Of a DNA stretch of 64,000 nt, positions 44,284 to 52,636 are shown piece by piece; the first letter of the stretch is position 1; every line of letters starts with the position of its first letter. The position numbers and the translations under genes are program-made. The stretch is from Virgibacillus_N oceani_A (GTDB lineage Bacteria > Bacillota > Bacilli > Bacillales > Amphibacillaceae), in NCBI GenBank assembly GCA_041521345.1, contig JBGOHB010000001.1, one strand, 5' to 3'. The notes beneath the pieces were generated by a model that saw nothing but the letters and a program-made list of their open reading frames with translations, was not told where the DNA came from and ran no database searches.

Positions 44284-45225
44284 TTAATCACCCATTACTG
44301 TACCAATTTTGATTCTGTCAGCTGCACCACGCAAATAATCTTCCACAGTCATTCTTTTTTTCCCTGCAGGCTGAATTTCCGTTATACGCAGCCCTTTCTG
44401 ATTTCCACAAATAACAATAAACCCCTGATTATCCACCTTTTCCACAATTTCACCCGGATTGCCTGTGTAGGTTGTATCGTCCTTTTCAGCCCACCAGATT
44501 TTCATGTTTTTCTTATGATAGGTCGTATAAGCTACCGGCCATGGATGCATCCCCCGTATATGGTTATAGATCTCTCCATTACTTTTAGTCCAGTCAATTT
44601 TTTCTTCATTCCTTTTAATATTTGTCGCAAATGTTGCTTTTTCATTATTCTGCCTGGTCGGCTTAAGCCTATTTGCGAATAGATCTGGTAAAGTTTCTGT
44701 AAGCAAATCTGCACCAGCTGCTGACAGTTTATCATGTAGTGATCCAACATGATCGCTATCTTCAATTGGAACTGTCTTCTTGGACAAAATGTCACCTGCA
44801 TCCAGCTGTTCCACCATATACATGATGGTTATTCCTGTTTCCTTTTTTCCCTGCAAAATAGCGTAATGAATCGGTGCTCCTCCTCTTAGCTCAGGGAGTA
44901 ATGAAGCATGCACATTAATACAACCATATTCCGGCGCTTCCAATAATTCATTTGGCAGTATTTGTCCATAAGCAGCTGTAATAATAAGATCAGGCTGGTA
45001 GGAAAGTATCTCCTTGTATTGACTTTTTATTTTTTCGGGTTGAAAAACAGGAATACCATGTTTCTCCGCTTCCATTTTTACCGGTGTCGGCGTAATTACG
45101 CGTTTCCTCCCTTTTGGCCTGTCAGGCTGGGAAACAACGAGAATTACTTCATGACCCGTCTCTGTCAGTGCTTTTAAAATTGGCACCGAAAAATCAGGCG
45201 TTCCCATAAAAACAATTCTCTTCAA
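44284..45225 (-). CDS. fmt: Methionyl-tRNA formyltransferase
   Basis: Formylates initiator tRNA. The start is placed at a TTG (45225) because the product (reading M-KRIVFMGTPDFSVPIL) aligns with the B. subtilis start MTRIVFMGTPDFSVP and AGGCAGG lies about 8 nt upstream; a GTG at 45261 that overlaps the priA stop would add 12 residues. 313 residues. Motifs: MGTPDFSVP, INVHASLLPELRGGAPIHYAIL (catalytic Asn-His) and EQLDAGDIL. The peptide deformylase gene that usually precedes fmt is absent. Confidence 0.96.
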   Translation of the reverse strand: MKRIVFMGTPDFSVPILKALTETGHEVILVVSQPDRPKGRKRVITPTPVKMEAEKHGIPVFQPEKIKSQYKEILSYQPDLIITAAYGQILPNELLEAPEYGCINVHASLLPELRGGAPIHYAILQGKKETGITIMYMVEQLDAGDILSKKTVPIEDSDHVGSLHDKLSAAGADLLTETLPDLFANRLKPTRQNNEKATFATNIKRNEEKIDWTKSNGEIYNHIRGMHPWPVAYTTYHKKNMKIWWAEKDDTTYTGNPGEIVEKVDNQGFIVICGNQKGLRITEIQPAGKKRMTVEDYLRGAADRIKIGTVMGD

Positions 45226-45257
45226 GCTAAAAACCTGCCTTTCATGTATTCTTTTGT

Positions 45258-47666
45258 TCACATTAGATGATACGGCTGCATATCAATCGATATCATTAAA
45301 TCGTTTTTTCGCATGTCATCGCTGAAAGAGGCAAGAATATCGTTGATATACTTCCGTAACGATGGTTCATTTCTGTATTTTACCATGCATTGATAACGAT
45401 ATCTATCTTTCATCCGTGGGATTGGAGATGGGCTGGGGCCTAATACGGCCGTATTTCGGTTTACATTGTTCAACAGCTGCTGAACAATCTGCTGCGTTGT
45501 CTGAACAGTTTTTATCCGGTTTTCATGGGAAACAGTGATTAACACCAAAAAGACATATGGCGGGTACTGAAAAGTTTTCCTAACTGCCATCTCCTGCGTA
45601 AAGAATGTATTGAAATTATATTGGCTCGCTAATTGTACACTGTAATGATCCGGTGTATATGTCTGAACAATAACCTCACCGGTCAGCTCATGCCTGCCTG
45701 CTCTTCCGCTTACTTGTGTAAGTAACTGAAATGTTTTTTCCGATGCACGAAAATCAGGTAAATTAAGCATCGAGTCTGCTGTCAATACGCCGGCCAAAGT
45801 TACATTATCAAAATCAAGCCCCTTGGCAATCATTTGTGTCCCAAGCAGAATATCGGCTTCTTTATTTGAAAATTGATTTAATATTTTTTCATGCGCCCCT
45901 TTTCTTCTTGTCGTATCTACATCCATCCGGAGTACCCGAGCTTCCGGTATTAATTGTGTAAGTGCCTCTTCCACCCGCTGTGTTCCTGTCCCGAAATAGC
46001 GGATTAAATCACTTTCACATTCCGGGCAAACATTTGGCGTACTCTCTTCATAATTACAATAATGGCATTTTAATCTCCCGGAGTTCTTATGATAAGTTAA
46101 AGCGATATCGCAATGCGGGCATTCATTGACAAAACCGCAATCACGGCACATGACAAAGGTAGAATAGCCCCTTCGGTTCAGTAATAAAATAATTTGTTCT
46201 CCCTTTTGAATGCAGCTTTCTATCTTTTCTTTCAGGTAGTGAGAAAACATGGATCGGTTGCCAGCATGAAGTTCTTTTCTCATATCTACAATTTCCACAG
46301 ACGGCATTTCTTTTTCATTTGTCCTTTTTGTTAATGCAGCCAACTTGTAAATTCCTTTTTTTGCTCTTGCATAGGATTCAAGTGTCGGTGTGGCACTTCC
46401 TAAAACAACAGGACATTGATGATACTCTCCCCGCCGAATTGCTACATCCCGTGCATGATAGCGCGGCTGATCTTCCTGTTTATAAGTAGTCTCATGCTCT
46501 TCATCAATAATAATTATCCCAATGTTTTCAAATGGTGCGAATACAGCAGAGCGTGCACCTACAACAACCTGTACTTCTTTATTATGAATACGGCGCCATT
46601 CATCGTATTTTTCACCTGCGGACAATCCGCTGTGCATAACAGCAACCTTTGAGCCGAACCGGGCCTTAAATCTGTTGACCATTTGGGGGGTGAGCGAGAT
46701 TTCCGGAACTAGTACAATCGCCTCTTCTCCCTTATCCAGGACAGTTTGTATCGATTGCAAGTAAATTTCCGTCTTTCCGCTGCCTGTCACACCGTGAAGA
46801 AGAAAAACTTCATGTTCATTACTGGAAATATGCTCATTGATTGGTTTGATCGCTGATTGCTGCTCATCTGTCAGTGACATCGCTTCTGTTCTTGCTATCA
46901 TTCTGTCATTATAAGGGTTTCTGTATACTTCCACCCTCTCCGTCTCTAGGATCTGTTTATCCACTAATGTTTTCACTGTACTGTCAGTAACATTCACCAG
47001 TTTTTTAAGTTTTGGTTTTTCAACCGGTTCCGGGTGTTCAATAAAATAAGAAATGAGCACATGCTGTTTTTTTGCTTGCTTTGATAGACCGACCAGGGCT
47101 TCTTCCAGTAAATAATCTGGTTTAGCCGGCTTTACCATCGATACATATTTTTTTGTAATCTTTGATTTGACGAGATAATCCATTGTAATATTGCCATCGT
47201 GGACCGCTTTTTGCAGCTGATAATAACTGATTGGCGAGCTTTCAAATTCTTCAAAGGGAATGCTGTCACGGCCTGTAAAAAGATGCTCCAGCTCTAACGA
47301 AAGTTCCTCATCTCCCAAGCGAACAATTTCTTTCTTATATTGGGCTTTTAATACCTGAGGGAGCATTGCCTGCAAGGCGGTAATATAAAAACTGATCGTT
47401 TCTTCGGCAATCCAGCCGCCTAGATCCACTAATTCTTTTGTGAGTACCGGTGTCAAATCCAGGATATTCAATATTTCTTTTAAGTTGTCATGGTTTGATT
47501 CATCTGTAAAATCAACAATAAATCCCATTACTTTTCTCGGGCCAAATGGTACGATCACGCGCATGCCAATCAGCAAAATTTCCTGGAATTTTGCAGGTAT
47601 CCTATAATCAAAAGTCTGGTTGATCGAACTTGCCGGGACATCAACAATGATTTTTGCTACTTTCAC
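45258..47666 (-). CDS. priA: Primosomal protein PriA (replication restart helicase)
   Basis: Reloads the replication machinery at stalled forks. 802 residues. N-terminal 3'-end-binding domain (about 1-105), Walker A HGVTGSGKTEIYL (about 288-300), DEEH box IDEEHETTYKQ, and zinc-binding cysteines CRDCGFVNECPHCDIAL ... CHYCNYEESTPNVCPEC (about 515-560), then helicase C-terminal motifs GTQMIAKGLDFDNV and QVSGRAGRHELTG. It overlaps coaBC by 4 nt. Confidence 0.99.
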   Translation of the reverse strand: MKVAKIIVDVPASSINQTFDYRIPAKFQEILLIGMRVIVPFGPRKVMGFIVDFTDESNHDNLKEILNILDLTPVLTKELVDLGGWIAEETISFYITALQAMLPQVLKAQYKKEIVRLGDEELSLELEHLFTGRDSIPFEEFESSPISYYQLQKAVHDGNITMDYLVKSKITKKYVSMVKPAKPDYLLEEALVGLSKQAKKQHVLISYFIEHPEPVEKPKLKKLVNVTDSTVKTLVDKQILETERVEVYRNPYNDRMIARTEAMSLTDEQQSAIKPINEHISSNEHEVFLLHGVTGSGKTEIYLQSIQTVLDKGEEAIVLVPEISLTPQMVNRFKARFGSKVAVMHSGLSAGEKYDEWRRIHNKEVQVVVGARSAVFAPFENIGIIIIDEEHETTYKQEDQPRYHARDVAIRRGEYHQCPVVLGSATPTLESYARAKKGIYKLAALTKRTNEKEMPSVEIVDMRKELHAGNRSMFSHYLKEKIESCIQKGEQIILLLNRRGYSTFVMCRDCGFVNECPHCDIALTYHKNSGRLKCHYCNYEESTPNVCPECESDLIRYFGTGTQRVEEALTQLIPEARVLRMDVDTTRRKGAHEKILNQFSNKEADILLGTQMIAKGLDFDNVTLAGVLTADSMLNLPDFRASEKTFQLLTQVSGRAGRHELTGEVIVQTYTPDHYSVQLASQYNFNTFFTQEMAVRKTFQYPPYVFLVLITVSHENRIKTVQTTQQIVQQLLNNVNRNTAVLGPSPSPIPRMKDRYRYQCMVKYRNEPSLRKYINDILASFSDDMRKNDLMISIDMQPYHLM

Positions 47667-48877
47667 TGACTGTCACCCTTTATATCACGGTCAATAAACG
47701 TGAGTATCTTTTGAGCCACCTCTTTTTTGGTTGCCAGTTCTATTTCTTCTTTATTAAACTCTTTATTTATATACGTTGCGATATTTGTATCCCCTTCAAA
47801 TCCGGCTCCTTTTGCGGATACATTATTAATAACGATGGCATCCAGATTTTTCTTTTTTAACTTTCCTGTTCCATATTCGACAGGATTAGTTGTTTCAGCT
47901 GCAAAACCTACTAAAAATTGCTTGTCCTTTATATTGCCAAGCGACTGTAATATATCTTTCGTCCGTTCGAATTCTATTTGCAGGCTTCCTTCTTTTTTCT
48001 TCATCTTTTCCTCATGCTGCTGTTTGGGTCGATAGTCCGAAACTGCTGCTGCTTTGATCACAATATCACTAGATGGGAAAAAATGATGCATCTGTTCATA
48101 CATTTCCTCTGCAGAAGTAACATCAACACGCTGTATAAATCTGTTTTCTGCTGTTTCATTTGAGGGACCTGACACGATTGTTACTTCGGCACCGGCTTCG
48201 GCTGCTGCTTCGGCTATGGCAAAACCCATCTTCCCTGAAGAACTGTTTGAAAAGAAACGGACGGGGTCTATAATCTCCCTTGTCGGACCGGCGGAAACCA
48301 GCACTTTCTTGCCTTTTAGCGGTTGATGGCTGTTTCTGTTTTGATGAGATTCAATTACTTCAATAATCGCTTCTGGTTCTTCCAGGCGGCCTTTTCCTAC
48401 ATAGCCGCACGCCAGGTATCCAGCACCTGGTTCAATAAAATGATAGCCCCATTCCTCCAGTTGATTCATATTCCGTATAACGGCAGGATGTGCATACATA
48501 TGAACATTCATTGCCGGAGCAATATAGACACTTGCCCGGGTAGCAAGCAACACAGTTGACAGCATATCATCAGCAATGCCACTTGCCAGCTTGCCGATTA
48601 TATTAGCGGTAGCGGGAGCGATTAAAGCTATATCCGCCCAATCCGCAACATCAATATGGGCAATTTTTTCAGGGTCTTTTTCATCAAATGTATCTGTATA
48701 AACGGGATTTCGTGACAACGCCTGGAAAGTTAATGGGGAAACAAATTCCATGGCACTCTCGGTCATAATTACTTTTACATTGGCCCCTGCCTGTGTGAGC
48801 TTACTTGTAATTGCGCAGGCTTTGTAGGCAGCAATTCCTCCTGAAACCCCTAATATGACATTTTTATTTTGAACCAT
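47663..48877 (-). CDS. coaBC: Bifunctional phosphopantothenoylcysteine decarboxylase/synthetase CoaBC
   Basis: Two steps of coenzyme A synthesis. 404 residues. N-terminal flavoprotein decarboxylase (about 1-180) with GVSGGIAAYKA, APAMNVHMYAHPAV (PxMNxxMW-type) and the cysteine in GYLACGYVGKGRL; C-terminal CTP-dependent synthetase (about 190-400) with VSAGPTREIIDPVRFFSNSSSGKMG and AAVSDYRPK. It starts downstream of two tandem terminators after rpoZ. Confidence 0.98.
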   Translation of the reverse strand: MVQNKNVILGVSGGIAAYKACAITSKLTQAGANVKVIMTESAMEFVSPLTFQALSRNPVYTDTFDEKDPEKIAHIDVADWADIALIAPATANIIGKLASGIADDMLSTVLLATRASVYIAPAMNVHMYAHPAVIRNMNQLEEWGYHFIEPGAGYLACGYVGKGRLEEPEAIIEVIESHQNRNSHQPLKGKKVLVSAGPTREIIDPVRFFSNSSSGKMGFAIAEAAAEAGAEVTIVSGPSNETAENRFIQRVDVTSAEEMYEQMHHFFPSSDIVIKAAAVSDYRPKQQHEEKMKKKEGSLQIEFERTKDILQSLGNIKDKQFLVGFAAETTNPVEYGTGKLKKKNLDAIVINNVSAKGAGFEGDTNIATYINKEFNKEEIELATKKEVAQKILTFIDRDIKGDSQ

Positions 48878-48960
48878 TTTTAAGCCCCTCTCCGATCATT
48901 TCGCAATTCCATAGTCTATAATCTAATCATACAACTTTTAGCAGATAATGAAAATAAATA

Positions 48961-48991
48961 AAGCCCCTTTACCCATACTGTAAAGGAGCTT
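48961..48991 (-). terminator. Terminator after rpoZ (distal)
   Basis: Stem AAGCCCCTTTAC / GTAAAGGAGCTT (one mismatch), 7-nt loop, then TTTATTTATTTTC on the minus strand. Confidence 0.75.
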
Positions 48992-49014
48992 TGTTCATAT
49001 TATATACTAGAAAA

Positions 49015-49031
49015 CCTGGTTTAGTACCAGG
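49015..49031 (-). terminator. Terminator after rpoZ (proximal)
   Basis: Stem CCTGGT / ACCAGG, 5-nt loop, followed by TTTTC on the minus strand. Two hairpins in tandem follow rpoZ. Confidence 0.6.
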
Positions 49032-49064
49032 CTTAAAATACACTTATACAGAGAAGGAGTTTTC

Positions 49065-49265
49065 TTAAACTTCCTTCTCTGCCAAAAATAGTTTTCCTGC
49101 CTTGACCTCTTCAAGCGCAATACCCACATATTTATGGGATTTCGGATTCTCAATCATTACATTTTGGGTTTCGCTCATTTCTCTTGCACGTCTAGCGGAA
49201 AGAATGACCAGGGTATATTTTGAATTAATTTTTTCCTGCAATGAATCAATTGATGGTTCCAGCAT
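49065..49265 (-). CDS. rpoZ: RNA polymerase omega subunit
   Basis: 66 residues: MLEPSIDSLQEKINSKYTLVILSARRAREM and NPKSHKYVGIALEEVKAGKL are typical of omega. Good GGAGGTTG ribosome site. In B. subtilis gmk precedes it; here the gap to remA is only 127 nt and contains no gmk. Confidence 0.98.
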   Translation of the reverse strand: MLEPSIDSLQEKINSKYTLVILSARRAREMSETQNVMIENPKSHKYVGIALEEVKAGKLFLAEKEV

Positions 49266-49392
49266 AAAGATTCAACCTCCGTATCAATGGTTTATTTTTT
49301 TGAAAACAATTTATTTTCATTTATCCCCAAATGATATAGTATGGATTATTTCTGTTTAGTCTGTAGGCCAAGCCCTTTAAGGACAAACAACC

Positions 49393-49656
49393 TTAATTAT
49401 CATCTGCTACTTCTTCATGGCTGATTACACGCTGACCTACTGTTTCAGGCTGTACAGCTGATAGGATAACATGATCACTGTCTGCTATAATAACAGCTCT
49501 TGTTCGCCTTCCATATGTAGCATCTACTAGTTTATTTTCATCCCTTGCAATTGTAATGATCCGTTTTATCGGAGCTGATTCTGGAGATACTATAGAAATC
49601 ACCCTATTTGCGGATACTACATTTCCAAATCCAATATTTATCAAACGTAAACTCAA
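49393..49656 (-). CDS. remA: RemA (YlzA) regulatory protein
   Basis: DNA-binding activator of biofilm matrix and osmoprotection operons in B. subtilis. 87 residues with the conserved LINIGFGNVVSANRVISIVSPESAPIKR start and DATYGRRTRAVIIADSDHVILSAVQPETV. It lies between yicC and rpoZ, its standard position. Confidence 0.98.
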   Translation of the reverse strand: MSLRLINIGFGNVVSANRVISIVSPESAPIKRIITIARDENKLVDATYGRRTRAVIIADSDHVILSAVQPETVGQRVISHEEVADDN

Positions 49657-49731
49657 GACCCTTTCCCCCTAGATAAAGCTTTTTCTTTAATAAATTCTAT
49701 TATACGTTCAAATCCCGTCAAAAAACAACTA

Positions 49732-50613
49732 TTATTCGATATTTTGCAGTTGTTCTTTAATTTTTTCAATCTCACTCTTTAATAATATCATTTTCTCGCT
49801 TAACGTGGCATCGGTCGATTTAGCTCCAATGGTATTTGCCTCCCGATGCATTTCCTGCACAATAAAATCCAGTTTGCGTCCAATTGGCGTCTGCTGCTGA
49901 AGCAAAGAAGAAAATTGCTTTAGATGACTGAATAAACGGGTTAATTCTTCTGTGATATCCCCTTTTTCCGCCAGTAATATAATTTCCTGCTGAATCCTGA
50001 ATTCATCCAAATCAGCCATATTATCTGTGTGCAATGCTATTCTTTCGGCAATCCGATCTTTATATCCTTCTACTACTTTCGGACGCAGTTTTTCTATTTC
50101 TTCAGCTAATCTGGTAATCGTATTAATTCTTTCCAGTAAATCATTTTTCAGAAAAGCGCCTTCTTTTTCTCTCATTTCCAGTGCCATGGTCGAGGCTCGC
50201 TGCACACTTTTTATAATTGCATCTTTTACATTTCCCCGCTGTTGCTCATTTTCCTGCACAGCAATTATTTCAGGAATGGCGGAAATGAATGTAACCGGTA
50301 TTTCTCCCGATAATCCATACCATTCTTTTGCCTGCTTCATTTCCTGTATATATTGCTCCAGCAAATCCCAATCTGTGTGCAGGCTCCTTTCAACAAATCC
50401 TTTTCCCTCTATGTTAATAAAAACTTCGATTCTGCCCCGTTGAAAATAAGATTGTACTTCTTTTTTTACCGTATCTTCCAGAAATAAAAAAGAATGCGAT
50501 ATTTTAGCTGTGAAATCAAAAAATCGATGGTTTACCGTCCTAATTTCCACCGTCAAAGTTGTATCATCCATATGTATTTTGTCAAGACCATAACCTGTCA
50601 TACTTGCTACCAT
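49732..50613 (-). CDS. yloC: YicC/YloC family endoribonuclease
   Basis: 293 residues. N-terminal YicC domain (MVASMTGYGLDKIHMDDTTLTVEIRTVNHRFFDF and RGRIEVFINIEG) and C-terminal DUF1732 (GAKSTDATLSEKMILLKSEIEKIKEQLQNIE). Members are conserved RNases implicated in RNA turnover; the exact targets are not clear. First gene of the yloC-remA-rpoZ cluster; the upstream DNA is taken up by a palindromic repeat array. Confidence 0.95.
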   Translation of the reverse strand: MVASMTGYGLDKIHMDDTTLTVEIRTVNHRFFDFTAKISHSFLFLEDTVKKEVQSYFQRGRIEVFINIEGKGFVERSLHTDWDLLEQYIQEMKQAKEWYGLSGEIPVTFISAIPEIIAVQENEQQRGNVKDAIIKSVQRASTMALEMREKEGAFLKNDLLERINTITRLAEEIEKLRPKVVEGYKDRIAERIALHTDNMADLDEFRIQQEIILLAEKGDITEELTRLFSHLKQFSSLLQQQTPIGRKLDFIVQEMHREANTIGAKSTDATLSEKMILLKSEIEKIKEQLQNIE

Positions 50614-50674
50614 TTGATCACATCCATATTCGTATTATACGCCAAGTGAACGAAAATGAAAACCAGATATTTAG

Positions 50675-51027
50675 TAATGGTACATGATAAAGATAAAATC
50701 TCCTGATCATGTATCGTAAAGGTTTTTAATGATACATGATCTAACTATAATCATCCGATCATGTACTGTAACTAGTTTTAATGATACATGATCCAAACTA
50801 TAATCATCCGATCATGTACTATAACTAGTTTTAATGGTACATGATCTAACTATAATCACACGATCATGTACTGTAACTAGTTTTAATGGTACATGATCTA
50901 ACTAAAATTACCCGATCATGTACTGTAACTAGTTTTAATGGTACATGATCTAACTAAAATTACCCGATCATGTACTGTAACTAGTTTTAATGGTACATGA
51001 TCTAACTAAAATTACCCGATCATGTAC
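50675..51027. repeat. Array 1 of the 52-bp palindromic repeat
   Basis: Six full tandem units start at 50705, 50757, 50810, 50862, 50914 and 50966, plus a half unit at each end (50675-50704, 51018-51027). The period is 52 bp (one unit 53). Each unit has the arm GATCATGTAC, a 17-nt loop, the arm GTACATGATC and a 15-nt spacer, so every unit can form a 10-bp stem and, across the spacer, neighbouring arms can pair too. Units 4-6 are almost identical, showing recent duplication or homogenisation; units 1-3 carry a few changes. It lies between the yloC start and the stop of the NERD gene. It is not a CRISPR: loops and spacers repeat as well. Confidence 0.95.
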
Positions 51028-51109
51028 CATAGAAGAACCTTTAAGGGAGAAAAATATAAACAGTAAAAACTTCAAGTGATTTTATTTGAATTTTATTCCT
51101 ATTAAACTA

Positions 51110-52024
51110 TTATAGGTTATAATGAGTCCCACGATATTTACCTACGACCTTAAAATTCTGACTCAGTATGTTAATAATCGTTCTTTTAGATTTCACTACC
51201 TGGCACCAGTCATAAATGATATTGGTTGTAATCTTTTGCTCAGGGAAGAGCAGTTTAAATTCACTTACTGCCCGTAATACTGCGTCTGATATCTTTTCCT
51301 CATGTAAACATTTCTCACATACACATTTTGATTTTTTGATAAAAATGGAGAAAGATTTGCATTTCAGGCAAGCTATCCCTTTCCGCAACTGGTCATAACT
51401 ATATGAAGGTATTTGCTTATAAGGCGAATTTTTCATATGAAGGGACGCTAATTTTTCTGCCAATAATAAATGATTTTTGTTTAATTGGGTGGATATGGAA
51501 TTGAATTCTCTAAAATACCGTCTGAGCTGGGATGAAAAAATTATAGGTTTATCTGGAGGGATGTTGTATAGGGTAAATTCTTCATTTATGAATACAACGG
51601 AGCTTTCAATGGGGATTTTAAATCCATGCCTGAACAGCAATTGACTTAACAAGAATTCTCCTCTTGCCATTTGAGCCAATGGGTTCAAAATTTCACGTTG
51701 TGGCATTTTGTAAAATTTATCATATTGAGCGTCATATATATGGTCTCCCTCCAAATTTTTTACTTCATAGAGATAAATGCTATCCGCTGTTATGATGGTT
51801 GAGTCGATTTGAAAAGTGGTGTTATTTACTTTCAGCAGCAAGTCATTCAATATGAGGCAGTCACATTGGAGTTTTTCCGTCCAGCGGTCAAATTGCAGTT
51901 CTCCTTTATACCCTTTATCCAGATGTAAAAAATACTGCTTCTCACTGTGCGGCAAATTCGTTCGGTGGTTTAAATACCTCAAGGTCAGTAATTCAGAAGA
52001 AATTGTTCGGGGTTTATGTAACAT
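51110..52024 (-). CDS. NERD-domain protein with C-terminal Cys ribbon
   Basis: 304 residues. An N-terminal NERD (nuclease-related) domain is suggested by G-Y-K-G-E (E42), QIDSTIIT (D74) and YLYEVKN (E87, K89), the E...D...ExK layout of restriction-endonuclease-like folds. A C-terminal C-x2-C...C-x-C-x2-C cluster (C219, C222, C234, C236, C239) looks like a zinc ribbon, followed by a small basic domain. No signal peptide or membrane span. AAAGGA precedes the ATG by 8 nt. The gene stands alone, flanked on both sides by arrays of the same palindromic 52-bp repeat. Function is unknown; nuclease activity is inferred. Confidence 0.8.
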   Translation of the reverse strand: MLHKPRTISSELLTLRYLNHRTNLPHSEKQYFLHLDKGYKGELQFDRWTEKLQCDCLILNDLLLKVNNTTFQIDSTIITADSIYLYEVKNLEGDHIYDAQYDKFYKMPQREILNPLAQMARGEFLLSQLLFRHGFKIPIESSVVFINEEFTLYNIPPDKPIIFSSQLRRYFREFNSISTQLNKNHLLLAEKLASLHMKNSPYKQIPSYSYDQLRKGIACLKCKSFSIFIKKSKCVCEKCLHEEKISDAVLRAVSEFKLLFPEQKITTNIIYDWCQVVKSKRTIINILSQNFKVVGKYRGTHYNL

Positions 52025-52159
52025 GGTTCAAATCCTTTCTTTTAATGTTTCAAAACTATTATACTATAAAATTCTTAATATTCACATCTAATTTGCCTGT
52101 ACAGTAATAAATATATTATGCGTATTATGAATGACAAACTCCACACTTGATAATATATC

Positions 52160-52499
52160 GTGAGGAGCTTTAATAGTACATGGATTTAGCTAAAGCTACA
52201 CGATCATGTATCGTAACGAACCTTAATGACGCATGATGAAGATAATAATAACAAGACTATGTACTATAACAAGATTTAATGGGACATGATTAAGCTAAAA
52301 TTACACGACCATGTACCATAACAAGATTTAATGGGACATGATTAAGCTAAAATCACACGACCATGTACTATAACGAGCTTTAATGACGCATGATGAAGAT
52401 AAAATCACATGACTATGTACCGTAACCAACCTTAATGACACATGATTAAGCTAAAATCACACGACCATGTACTATAACGAGCTTTAATAGTACATGGTA
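52160..52499. repeat. Array 2 of the 52-bp palindromic repeat
   Basis: Six tandem units start at 52202, 52255, 52307, 52359, 52411 and 52463, with a half unit before the first (52160-52201). Period 52 bp (one unit 53). Unit design and orientation match array 1: an arm GAYYATGTAC, a loop ending TTTAATG or CTTAATG, an arm with core ACATGAT or GCATGAT, and a spacer such as AAGCTAAAATCACAC. Arms are more diverged than in array 1, but most keep the CATGTA / ACATG core. It lies between the NERD gene start and the terminator of the Ca2+ ATPase gene. Confidence 0.92.
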
Positions 52500-52592
52500 G
52501 AGTACTCCTCCTCAGCTTTTGGTGCATTAATTCCATTTAATTCGTCAGGAAGCATTTTTTTAATAGAACACTTGACACTCCCTTATTTTACC

Positions 52593-52633
52593 AAAAAATC
52601 TCTCCGACGAAAGTTTAATCAGAGAGATTTTTT
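52593..52633 (-). terminator. Terminator of the Ca2+ ATPase gene
   Basis: Perfect 12-bp stem AAAAAATCTCTC / GAGAGATTTTTT with a 17-nt loop, adjacent to the stop at 52637. Confidence 0.92.
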
Positions 52634-52636
52634 CTT

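Noticed and set aside
50675..51027. CRISPR array
   Set aside because: Both the loop and spacer parts of each 52-bp unit repeat; there are no unique spacers, and no cas genes are near.
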